Source: an uncultured Shewanella sp. (GTDB taxonomy: Bacteria; Pseudomonadota; Gammaproteobacteria; Enterobacterales; Shewanellaceae). Taken from it: a stretch of 64,000 nucleotides of DNA. Below are positions 18,153 to 25,758 of the stretch, piece by piece. The notes beneath the pieces are model-generated. The model made no database searches and was not told where the DNA came from. It saw nothing but the letters and a program-made list of their open reading frames with translations. Position 1 is the stretch's first letter; each line of letters begins with the position of its first letter. Where the stretch lies: positions 496,001 through 560,000 of the forward strand of contig NZ_CANLKR010000001.1 of the NCBI RefSeq assembly GCF_947491715.1, given 5' to 3'. The position numbers and the translations under genes were made by a program.

Positions 18153-18824
18153 ATGAAAAAAGTACTAATTCCTGTAACAAATCACGGAACTTTAGGCGAA
18201 ACAGATCAAGCAAACGGAACCTTTTCACCAGAATTAACGCACGTTGTTCATGTTTTACAAGCGGCAGGCATTGATTATGACATTGCTTCTATTCAAGGTG
18301 GGAAAGCGCCAATTTATGGTACTGACATAGAAGGAGATGACGTTAATAGTCACATATTAGGTGATGAGGACTTTCAAAATCGTGTGAATAATACGCTTCC
18401 TGTATCTCAAGTTAACATTAGCGATTATGATGCTGTGTTTTATCCAGGAGGATTTGGCTTGTTATCGGATCTGGCTACCAATGAAGATTTTGCTAAATTA
18501 AGTGCCCAGCATTATGAAAACGGAGGCATTTTAGCCGCGGTATGTCATGGTCCAGCGGGTCTGCTGCCTATCAAACTCAGTAACGGTGAATTCTTGCTGG
18601 CTACAAAATCGGTGACAGGCTTTACCCGTGAAGAAGAAATTGATTATGGCACTATTAATGACATTCCTTTCTTAATGGAAGAAGCTTTAACTCGTAAAGC
18701 TGCGCGCTTTAATAAAGTTCAGCCTTGGGCTGCATTTGTTATTGAAGATGGTCGAGTTATTACAGGGCAAAATCCTGGCAGTGCACATGCAGTGGGTGAA
18801 GCCATCGTCAAGCAATTGAGCTAG
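18153..18824 (+). CDS. DJ-1/PfpI-family type 1 glutamine amidotransferase-like protein (Hsp31/glyoxalase III-like)
   Basis: ATG 18153 is preferred because GAGG lies seven bases upstream and the protein then opens with the strand MKKVLIPVTNHG. The product is 223 residues. The nucleophile elbow Cys131-His132 in ILAAVCHGPAGLLP is intact, as in catalytically active members, and YDAVFYPGGFGLLSDLA is the preceding conserved loop. Hsp31-like members act on methylglyoxal or as chaperones/deglycases. Which of these applies cannot be told from sequence alone. A LysR gene is divergent upstream and an intrinsic terminator follows at 18898. Confidence 0.88.
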   Translation: MKKVLIPVTNHGTLGETDQANGTFSPELTHVVHVLQAAGIDYDIASIQGGKAPIYGTDIEGDDVNSHILGDEDFQNRVNNTLPVSQVNISDYDAVFYPGGFGLLSDLATNEDFAKLSAQHYENGGILAAVCHGPAGLLPIKLSNGEFLLATKSVTGFTREEEIDYGTINDIPFLMEEALTRKAARFNKVQPWAAFVIEDGRVITGQNPGSAHAVGEAIVKQLS

Positions 18825-18897
18825 TACTTTGAGTAAGTACTTTGAGCTAAGCCATTTGGCAATAAGTTGAGTTAACTATTTCTGAGCTAACTATTTC

Positions 18898-18928
18898 AAG
18901 GCTCTGTGTGAATGATCCGCAGAGCCTT
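18898..18928 (+). terminator. Intrinsic terminator after the DJ-1/PfpI gene
   Basis: Perfect 9-bp stem AAGGCTCTG/CAGAGCCTT (18898-18906 with 18920-18928), 73 bases after the stop. The U-tract is weak. Between stop and hairpin there is a short direct repeat of AGTACTTTGAG (about 18822 and 18835). Confidence 0.6.
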
Positions 18929-18976
18929 ATTGATTCAAAGGAAGCTGATTATAGAAGGCTGAGGTCAAAAATTTCA

Positions 18977-19240
18977 TGTCTAATTCAGTTATCTATCCTT
19001 CTATTATGTTACTTGCAGGTATTGGTACCCCTTTTTGACTTTTGAAATATTGGAGTCGAAAAAAGCCGAAGCACGTCATTGGAAAATGGAACATTTAATA
19101 TCAATATTGGCACAGTTAACGCCACTATTGTTGACAGAGGCCGTGATTAATCGATATTCAGGTTTGCGGTAGTTGTTGAGTTCTAGGGATTGGCATATTA
19201 AGTTATCACTGGCTGAAACTGACTTCAACGGATCTCTTGT
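18977..19240 (+). pseudogene. Possible frame-broken membrane-protein relic
   Basis: From ATG 18977 the frame reads MSNSVIYPSIMLLAGIGTPF, which resembles the start of a DMT/DUF606-type small membrane transporter, then hits a stop. A neighbouring frame continues with protein-like sequence (FEILESKKAEARHWK, then LISILAQLTPLLLTEAVINR) before another stop. This looks like a decayed gene, but the family match rests on only about 20 residues. No intact gene was found between 18825 and 19365. Confidence 0.25.
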
Positions 19241-19271
19241 AAGTCGTTCCCTATAACTCATTAAATAAAAA

Positions 19272-19297
19272 AGCTAAGTATTATAAATACCTTAGCT
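19272..19297 (-). terminator. Intrinsic terminator for the minus-strand exported protein gene
   Basis: On the minus strand a stem AGCTAAG/CTTAGCT (19272-19278 with 19291-19297) is followed by TTTTTTATTT, a standard U-tract. It closes the gene ending at 19366. Confidence 0.75.
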
Positions 19298-19365
19298 AAA
19301 TCAGTTCTCCACTCATCCTTTACGGGTAATTGGGTTATTTTTTGAGTGGCTAATGACGTGACAAA

Positions 19366-19695
19366 TTACTTGCGCAGATCAATACCTGTTGCAAGGCATG
19401 ATCCATCATGAAGGGCTTTATCGATAATGACACCAACCGATGAACCAGCATGGAAAGCAGATAGCGCAACGGATAATGAGTTCTTCAGTATTTCAGGCTG
19501 GAGTTGGCTTGTTAAAAAATAAGCATAACCATGTTTACAATCACTAAGGCTAGAGTTACCACTGAAGGTAATGACAAAGCCGCCATCTTGTGCATTTGGC
19601 CAAACTCGATTAATCGTGCCTAGGTACCAAGCCGAAGTGGCAGAAATAGGTACGCTAGTGAGAAGCAAGAGTAAAAGCATGAATTTTTTTAACAT
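19366..19695 (-). CDS. Small exported protein of unknown function
   Basis: A 109-residue product with a clear signal peptide (MLKKFMLLLLLLTSVPISATSA) and a mature part of about 87 residues. The mature part has one cysteine pair (in SDCKHGY and DGSCLATG) that could form a disulfide in the periplasm, and a Gly/Ser-rich start (DGGFVITFSGNSSLS). AAGGGA precedes the ATG. I do not recognise the family with certainty; similar short secreted proteins occur in Shewanella and Vibrio. Its own terminator lies downstream at 19272, so it is probably transcribed alone. Confidence 0.75.
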   Translation of the reverse strand: MLKKFMLLLLLLTSVPISATSAWYLGTINRVWPNAQDGGFVITFSGNSSLSDCKHGYAYFLTSQLQPEILKNSLSVALSAFHAGSSVGVIIDKALHDGSCLATGIDLRK

Positions 19696-19833
19696 GAGGT
19701 GAGTTCCCTTAATTATTATTGGATCCTTAATTGATAGCGTTTATTTTATCTTAATTATTTAGTTTTAGATAGACGTGCTACCTGTGCTGAGTAACAGGCT
19801 GTAATGGTAAAGCTTAGGGGGAAAGCGGTATTT

Positions 19834-20349
19834 TTAATCGGGTAAGGGGCAGGTTTTATTGCCAGTATTCATATTTAGCTGAAAATGTCCTTCTTGGGTG
19901 GCTTTTTCAGGTTGATTATTTTCATCATAATATTGAGACGTAAATGTTCCACCCATTTCATGAGTAAAGGTTAACAGGACTCGTAATTTTAATCCTTTAT
20001 TTTGTTTAGGGTTATCCAGTGTAAACCATAATGTTGCTTGCATGGGGGCTGTTTTTTGATATGTATAATGGCCACTGACATTCTCTTTTTCAGCCTCATT
20101 TACTTTAGCACCTTTAAAAGGCAGTGCACAAAATGTTGTCGCATTACTGAATACATTATAAAGGGAGCTATGTAATGTCGGGTGACCATATAGTGTCTGT
20201 CCATGATTAATGGTGACTTCTCCCGTTAAAATAGTGCCTGCTAACGTATTGGGCGTATCTTTTTGGAATGCTTCTTCATGCTGTAATCCATACCCTATGA
20301 CTAAAACAAGCAAGAGCACACTGATAACTGAGATGACAATACGTAACAT
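19834..20349 (-). CDS. Membrane-anchored or exported protein of unknown function
   Basis: A 171-residue protein with an N-terminal hydrophobic segment (MLRIVISVISVLLLVLVIGYG) followed by a polar extracytoplasmic part. The segment could be a signal anchor, as the cleavage site is poor. The body contains strand-like stretches (ATLWFTLDNP, KLRVLLTFTHEMGGTF) and two cysteines (in TTFCALPF and NKTCPLPD) that could pair. AGAGGAAA precedes the ATG. It is followed by another exported-protein gene and preceded by an MFS transporter gene, all on the minus strand. No family recognised. Confidence 0.7.
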   Translation of the reverse strand: MLRIVISVISVLLLVLVIGYGLQHEEAFQKDTPNTLAGTILTGEVTINHGQTLYGHPTLHSSLYNVFSNATTFCALPFKGAKVNEAEKENVSGHYTYQKTAPMQATLWFTLDNPKQNKGLKLRVLLTFTHEMGGTFTSQYYDENNQPEKATQEGHFQLNMNTGNKTCPLPD

Positions 20350-20397
20350 AATTTTCCTCTTTAAATGGTTATAAACTTAAAAATATTATGGGCATTA

Positions 20398-21663
20398 CTA
20401 TTTTTTAGGCTTTATGGCATGTTTAAAAATTAACAGTGCCAACAAAATAATGATTGCCGCAAGCACTAGCACATAAGCCGGGGCGATTGACGTCTCACCC
20501 CATTTGATACTACTGAGTAAAATAAGCGGTGCAAGCCCTCCTATGATCCCAAAGCCTAGATTATAAGATAAACCGATACCGGAATAGCGAACCTGATGGG
20601 GGAAAAACTCTGCAAACATAGCAGGGATATTTCCCCAGCATAACCCAACAAGCAGTGCACTGACGAATAACACCATAGGGTAAAAAATAAAGTGATGAAT
20701 ATAAATATAAAAAATAGGGAAAGCGAATACACATGTGCCGATAATAAGCAATATTAACAATGAGACTCTATTGTTCACTTTATCGGATATCCAACCAAAA
20801 AAGATACAGCTTAAAGCGGATATGAACACAAATAGCGCGCTTATCCATATAAGGTTATCAGAGGTATATCCCAGAATTTTGGTTAAATAAACGGGCAGGA
20901 AAGTAAATAAACTAATGATAATGAGTGCGCCAAAGCCTGTTAATAAAGCCCCTAAAATGGAGATCTGCCAATACTTTTTAATTACTTCGATTAAAGGAAA
21001 AGGCTGCTGAGGGTTTAAATAAGGATGAAACTCTGGAATTTCAATTAATTTTTTTCTCAAATAAAAGGCTATAATACCAAAGATGCCACCAATGAAAAAA
21101 GGGATCCTCCATGCCCAATTTAAGATACTTTCATGGGGAAAGAAATACTTCAACCCTCCTAAAACAAGGTAGCCTGTTGTGATCCCACTGATCAGAAAAC
21201 AAAAAATAATGCCATTGGTCACTCCCTTTTTGTTAGGAAAAAACTCACTAATATAGGTAATTGCTCCCGGAATTTCACCGCCAATTGAAAAGCCTTGTAA
21301 CATTTTGCATGCAACGAGTAACAGCGGAGCAAAAATACCGATACTGTTATAACTAGGAATTAATCCAATGCAAAAAGTACCGATTGCCATGATAAGGACT
21401 GAAACAGTAAAAGCATGTTTACGTCCGTAGACATCACCAAAATGGCCAAAAATAATTCCCCCAAGAGGTCTGGCGAAATAACTCACTGAAAAAGTAGCAA
21501 AAGCCGCGAGCAGTCCATTGATATTCGCATCGACTGGAAAAAAGATGGTCGCAATGTAACCGGCTAATAAGGCCGATATAATAAAATCATAAAATTCAAG
21601 TAATCCGCCGACACTACAAAGCAACAGAATTTTTCGTTGATGGGGCTTGGCTTGTGTCAACAT
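20398..21663 (-). CDS. MFS transporter, metabolite:proton symporter (ProP/ShiA-like) group
   Basis: A 421-residue inner-membrane protein with about 12 hydrophobic segments. The conserved loop after helix 2 (FGHFGDVYGRKHAFTVSVLI) and the mid-loop FGWISDKVNNR are the paired MFS motifs. FSIGGEIPGAITYISEFFPN is typical of the metabolite:H+ symporter family that carries organic acids, betaines and shikimate. The gene is divergent from the two-subunit sugar/polyol dehydrogenase, so it may import a related substrate, but that is inference. The substrate is not predictable from the sequence. Confidence 0.9.
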   Translation of the reverse strand: MLTQAKPHQRKILLLCSVGGLLEFYDFIISALLAGYIATIFFPVDANINGLLAAFATFSVSYFARPLGGIIFGHFGDVYGRKHAFTVSVLIMAIGTFCIGLIPSYNSIGIFAPLLLVACKMLQGFSIGGEIPGAITYISEFFPNKKGVTNGIIFCFLISGITTGYLVLGGLKYFFPHESILNWAWRIPFFIGGIFGIIAFYLRKKLIEIPEFHPYLNPQQPFPLIEVIKKYWQISILGALLTGFGALIIISLFTFLPVYLTKILGYTSDNLIWISALFVFISALSCIFFGWISDKVNNRVSLLILLIIGTCVFAFPIFYIYIHHFIFYPMVLFVSALLVGLCWGNIPAMFAEFFPHQVRYSGIGLSYNLGFGIIGGLAPLILLSSIKWGETSIAPAYVLVLAAIIILLALLIFKHAIKPKK

Positions 21664-21859
21664 GGCCTGCGCTCGAAATTCAATACAATTACAGTAAAGG
21701 TAGTCTATTTTTTAGCAATATATAGCCTGTACTGTGTAGACACAGAATGACGAACATAAGCTTTGCCCGTTCTAGCTTTGCTCAATTGGTGATTTTCCTT
21801 CTCATCATTGTTTTTTAGTCTAAGATTACTGAGTGTAATATTCATTTTGAAACTGAAAT

Positions 21860-22354
21860 ATGAAGAAGATCAATATTGAACGTCGAACTTTATTAACCTA
21901 TTTCCCTCTCGCTTTTTCTGGTCTAGTTTTATTACATTCGGGTTTAACGTCATTGTCAATTGCTGTGCCGACTTCTTCCAAGCAAACTTTTGAGTCTCTG
22001 TCTATGTGGTTATGCGGATTTGATTCCTTAGATGAAAAGCTGCTGAATGCATATCAAATGGATTTAACAAGAAGTTTCGGTGAAGAAAAAATAAAGCGCT
22101 GCTTACAATCATTTGACGATTATATCCTTCTTGAGGGGCGTTATCCATTAAACCCAAATAATGCTGAGACATTTATGAAACAAAATCAAAAGGTTTGCCA
22201 AGAAATTCTCACTCTTTGGTATACGGGGCTTTTACAGAATAAGCAAGCTGATCCCGTATTAAAGGCTTACGCCTATGTTAATGCTCTGCAATGGAGAGCG
22301 GCAGGAGTCACAGCGAAAAGTATACCTGATTTCGGTTGGCATTTACCCCTTTAA
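21860..22354 (+). CDS. Small subunit of a membrane/periplasmic FAD sugar dehydrogenase, Tat-exported
   Basis: A 164-residue protein that starts with a Tat-type signal (NIERRTLLTYF, then a hydrophobic stretch). The body matches the small subunit of sorbitol/gluconate-type dehydrogenase complexes: short helical sequence with SLSMWLCGFDSLDEKLLNAY, VCQEILTLWYTG and AYAYVNALQWRAAGVTAKSI. The small subunit usually carries the flavoenzyme across the membrane with it. It is 34 bases upstream of the GMC flavoprotein gene and certainly co-transcribed with it. The function call depends on the pair. Confidence 0.8.
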   Translation: MKKINIERRTLLTYFPLAFSGLVLLHSGLTSLSIAVPTSSKQTFESLSMWLCGFDSLDEKLLNAYQMDLTRSFGEEKIKRCLQSFDDYILLEGRYPLNPNNAETFMKQNQKVCQEILTLWYTGLLQNKQADPVLKAYAYVNALQWRAAGVTAKSIPDFGWHLPL

Positions 22355-22388
22355 TGTATTTATTTGTGTCGAATGTGAAGAGGTGAAT

Positions 22389-24023
22389 ATGGAGACTGTT
22401 GATGCTGATGTGATTATTGTAGGCTCTGGTGTCGCAGGTTCCCTTACTGCATACAAATTAGCTCAAGCTGGATTAAGTGTGATTATACTTGAGTCGGGTC
22501 CTTATATTACAAGTAGAGAAAAACATGTAGAAAAGTATCGTTCATCATTATTAAAAACGCCTGAATCTGCTTATTTTGATAATCCTATGTCTCCGAGGCC
22601 AACATCAGATAATCCGAATGGGTATTATATTCAGGCAGGTAGAGAAACTTTTACCAGTACTTATGAGAGAGTCGTCGGGGGATCGACTTGGCATTGGCTA
22701 GGCACTGCACTTAGGCTTTTACCTGAAGATTTTAAGATGTACTCAAAGTATCAGCAAGCAGCAGATTGGCCGCTTGATTATTCAGAACTTGAATCTTTCT
22801 ATTCACTGGCTGAGCATGAACTTAAAGTATCTGGTAATAGTCAATATGATTTAGGATCGCCTCGAAAAAAAGATTATTTTTCTTCAGAAATCAAGCAAAG
22901 TTACTTAGACACTGTGTTACACAAATCATTACTGGGTCGAAAAATAGATGGGATTTCGCTTGATGTAAGAGCGACTCCACAAGCGAGGGCATCTTGGTGT
23001 CAAGGAAATGCGAGTTGTATACCTATTTGTCCAATAGGAGCAAAATATGATGCGACTCAGCATGTTGACATGGCGACAAAACTTGGGGTCAAAGTCATCG
23101 ATAAAGCGGTTGTCCATCGTCTTGATGTTGACGCAAACCAAAAAGTAGAGGCTGTGCGTTATTTAGATTGGCATGGAAAAGAGCATAAAGTGTTCGGACG
23201 TTGCTATGTGTTAGCTGCAAATGCAATCGAAACACCTAAAATCTTGCTTATGTCAAAATCAAAATATACACCTAATGGCGTCGCCAATAGCAGTGACTTA
23301 GTCGGGCGTAATTTGATGGATCATCCAGCATATTTAAGCTGGGCATTAACCAAAGAGCCGCTTTATCCTTTCAGAGGGCCGCTAAGCACTTCAGGAATAG
23401 AAACGACTCGGCATGGGGATTTTCGTACGAAACGAGCAGCATTTCGAATTGAAATAGGTAACGATGGGTGGTGGTGGCCCACTGGTGCCCCTAATACTGA
23501 TAGTATTGAATTGATTAATCGAAATTCCTATGGGACTGAATTGAAACTGGATCTTAAAAATCGAATACAACATCAGTTAAGATTAACCGGGCTAGTGGAG
23601 CAACTTCCGAATAAAAATAATCGTGTTACCTTGAGTCAAGGCCATTTAGATAAGCTTGGATTACCAAGACCTGAAATTAGTTATCAGATCGGAGACTATG
23701 AACGTTTAGCACTCGTGAAAGTAAAACAATTTCATGATTATATTTTTGATACTTTAGGTGTGAGTGAGGTCCATCATCATGAAGGTTATGTAGGAAGTGG
23801 CCATATCATGGGCACTTATAAGATGGGAACTGATGCACAGACATCTGTCGTTAATGCTGATAGCCGAAGCCATGATCATCAAAATTTATTTTTACTCGGC
23901 TCTGGCGTTTTCCCAAGTGTTGGTGCAGCTAATCCAAGTTTAACCATTGCAGCATTAGCACTTTTTGCCGTAGAGAGCATTCTTAAGGATTTTGGGCAGA
24001 TCAGAACATCCAAGCAAGTTTAA
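22389..24023 (+). CDS. GMC-family FAD-dependent dehydrogenase (large subunit, sugar/polyol type)
   Basis: ATG 22389 is chosen because AGAGGTGA lies just before it and the FAD-binding strand follows at once. The 544-residue product has the GxGxxG fold at residues about 5-35 (VDADVIIVGSGVAGSLTAYK). Also visible are the GMC substrate loop (GGSTWHWLGTALRLLP), a cysteine cluster (CQGNASCIPICPIGAKYD) as in gluconate-2-dehydrogenase and sorbitol dehydrogenase subunits, an active-site His region (GSGHIMGTYKMG) and the C-terminal GAANPSLTIAALA. It is probably carried to the periplasm by the Tat-signal small subunit. A cytochrome c subunit, the usual third partner, is not nearby. The substrate is unknown. 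Confidence 0.88.
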   Translation: METVDADVIIVGSGVAGSLTAYKLAQAGLSVIILESGPYITSREKHVEKYRSSLLKTPESAYFDNPMSPRPTSDNPNGYYIQAGRETFTSTYERVVGGSTWHWLGTALRLLPEDFKMYSKYQQAADWPLDYSELESFYSLAEHELKVSGNSQYDLGSPRKKDYFSSEIKQSYLDTVLHKSLLGRKIDGISLDVRATPQARASWCQGNASCIPICPIGAKYDATQHVDMATKLGVKVIDKAVVHRLDVDANQKVEAVRYLDWHGKEHKVFGRCYVLAANAIETPKILLMSKSKYTPNGVANSSDLVGRNLMDHPAYLSWALTKEPLYPFRGPLSTSGIETTRHGDFRTKRAAFRIEIGNDGWWWPTGAPNTDSIELINRNSYGTELKLDLKNRIQHQLRLTGLVEQLPNKNNRVTLSQGHLDKLGLPRPEISYQIGDYERLALVKVKQFHDYIFDTLGVSEVHHHEGYVGSGHIMGTYKMGTDAQTSVVNADSRSHDHQNLFLLGSGVFPSVGAANPSLTIAALALFAVESILKDFGQIRTSKQV

Positions 24024-24388
24024 TGTTTCTTATCTTGTGGTTATGCCGCATATTAGAATAGATTTGTCTCAGATAGAGACAGTGTCAAAAAGGTTCTCTT
24101 GATAACATTTTCAATGTTCTTAATTATTTTTGTGTAGAGGAATAGGCAGAGTGCTATTTATTTAACTCAGTATAGGATTGATTTATTCTTGTTAGAAAAA
24201 AGGTCACTGGCATGGGACGGAATAATTATTTATTTAAGGTACGCTGCTTTTGTTGGAAGCGCCAAAAGCTTAAAATAAACGATTGACGTTATCGATGTTT
24301 TTTAAGAGAGTCGCTTGTTATACGCTGCCTTCTGCTCCTACAACTACGCTCCTTACTTTACCTTGTGGATGAGCTACACGCTATGGGT
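24024..24388. other. Gene-free region after the dehydrogenase operon
   Basis: 365 bases with no open frame that looks coding. It holds a 15-base block (24337-24351) whose reverse complement recurs exactly at 61062-61076, and a short GTCTC/GAGAC hairpin at 24066-24080. The sequence looks like decayed DNA or dispersed-repeat material. Confidence 0.4.
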
Positions 24389-24679
24389 CTAGGACTCAAT
24401 CAAGAACGTTAGGGCTTGGGAGGATTTTGTCGGCACGATTTCAGTGACTTCGTAACTTGCTAGATGCTCACGATGAAACGGGTCTTGTGTCAATATTTGA
24501 TCTAATGTCGCTCGGTCTTTTACAGTAGCAATGATAACACCACCAGTACGAGGCTCTTTTCGGCCCGAGAGTTGAAAGTGCCCTAATTGATATTGCTCAT
24601 TTAAAAAATGAACATGCTCAGAAATAAAGGGGTCGACTTTTTCAATTGGTTTGATATAGGTGAGTGAAACAATAAACAT
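24389..24679 (-). CDS. YciI-family protein
   Basis: A 96-residue protein with the YCII dimeric ferredoxin-like fold: opening strand MFIVSLTYIKPIEKVDPFIS, His22 and Asp-containing positions in the EHVHFLNEQYQLGHFQLSG segment, and the turn GRKEPRTGGVIIATVKD. The conserved His/Asp pair is proposed as catalytic in family members, but no general reaction is established. It is a single gene, cytosolic, with no clear partner next to it. Confidence 0.85.
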   Translation of the reverse strand: MFIVSLTYIKPIEKVDPFISEHVHFLNEQYQLGHFQLSGRKEPRTGGVIIATVKDRATLDQILTQDPFHREHLASYEVTEIVPTKSSQALTFLIES

Positions 24680-24746
24680 AGTGATACCTTACTTGAAACA
24701 TTAGAGTGATGTGACTAGCACATCACCTTAGTATAATGTGTAGGCT

Positions 24747-25136
24747 TTAAATCAGGTGCGGCTCTTTATTGGTTTCAATCACCCGTTTGACGGTTGCTCC
24801 ACCTATATCCTCACAAGTTTTACCGTTATCAAAGTCCAGCTTGACTGCCTCACCTCTGACGACTGGGCGAACAAAACGCCAAGGCCAAAAACCAAAACGT
24901 TGTGAGCCGATATAATTGACGACAGCATTTGCTCCTAAGGCATTAGCTTCATCAGCGAAGGCCGGTAATATGTCAGTGACACTACCATAAGTGCCTTTGC
25001 CTATTTTAATATTCTGAATTTGTTCATACTTTATATTCGCTGGGGTTCCCGTGACCAGACAGATATCGAGCGGCTCACCAGCACTTGCAGAAGCTGCACT
25101 CAGCATTAATACTGCGCCTATTCCTAGGTTTTTCAT
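24747..25136 (-). CDS. Small exported protein of a conserved proteobacterial family, function unknown
   Basis: A 129-residue product with a signal peptide (MKNLGIGAVLMLSAASASAG). The mature part has the conserved stretch KIGKGTYGSVTDILPAFADE, then ANALGANAVVNYIGSQRFGF and WPWRFVRPVVRGEAVKLD, a pattern I associate with small secreted proteins distantly like YbjQ/RcsF folds. Two cysteines (in LDICLV and KTCEDI) could be disulfide-linked. Transcribed alone as far as can be seen. No reaction assigned. Confidence 0.75.
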   Translation of the reverse strand: MKNLGIGAVLMLSAASASAGEPLDICLVTGTPANIKYEQIQNIKIGKGTYGSVTDILPAFADEANALGANAVVNYIGSQRFGFWPWRFVRPVVRGEAVKLDFDNGKTCEDIGGATVKRVIETNKEPHLI

Positions 25137-25432
25137 TATTATTATTCCTTGATGTTTTGCACTTATGTAAAATAGAGTAAAATCGAGAAAAAGTATTACC
25201 CAAATATGCGGGTATGTGCTTTTAAAATCAACTATATGATAATCCTATCACACTTGAGTCGCTTATTGCAGCGTTCGAGTAAGCCTGTTCATTATTCATA
25301 CTTGTGCTGAAAGCAACGGATTACTGCTGAGGTTACTCATACTCTTAGTCTTGTTTTCTGTTTTAGTTCTGTGTTCATGTACCTCCTACCTTGAATAAGG
25401 TCTATGATTTTAAAGTAAATCAGCGCAATGAA

Positions 25433-25561
25433 TTATTTGTTTTTTAAATAATGCGCTAATACTTTGCATCCTAAAATAATAAATGTGTAAGGAATTAAAA
25501 TAACTGTCCAAATAGAGGCTTGTAGCGGCCAGCCAATTATCCATTTGGGGCCGTAAAAAGG
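25433..25561 (-). pseudogene. Relic of a small membrane-protein C-terminus
   Basis: A 42-codon open frame without a start. It reads like the last membrane segment of a small transport subunit (YGPKWIIGWPLQASIWTVIL, then FIILGCKVLAHYLKNK and stop). Upstream it is closed by a stop with no ATG. The rest of 25137-25758 shows no gene and is very AT-rich; it must hold the promoter of the glycine-rich protein gene. Confidence 0.25.
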
Positions 25562-25758
25562 TTACTATTGAAAAAAGTGATGTTATTTTACTTTATCTAA
25601 TAAATGATATTGAGTTACATAGAATTATTAAAAATTATTAATATATAGTTACATTTTTAGTTTGTTTTGAAAAAGTAATATCTATATCCTCCATCAAATT
25701 AAATTAGTGGTTAATTTATGACCTTTTGTAATGGTTGTTTCTAGTATTGGAGAAATGT

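Noticed and set aside
19076..19261. A 61-codon minus-strand open frame
   Set aside because: No ribosome site, no family, and the opposite strand reads as a decayed gene.
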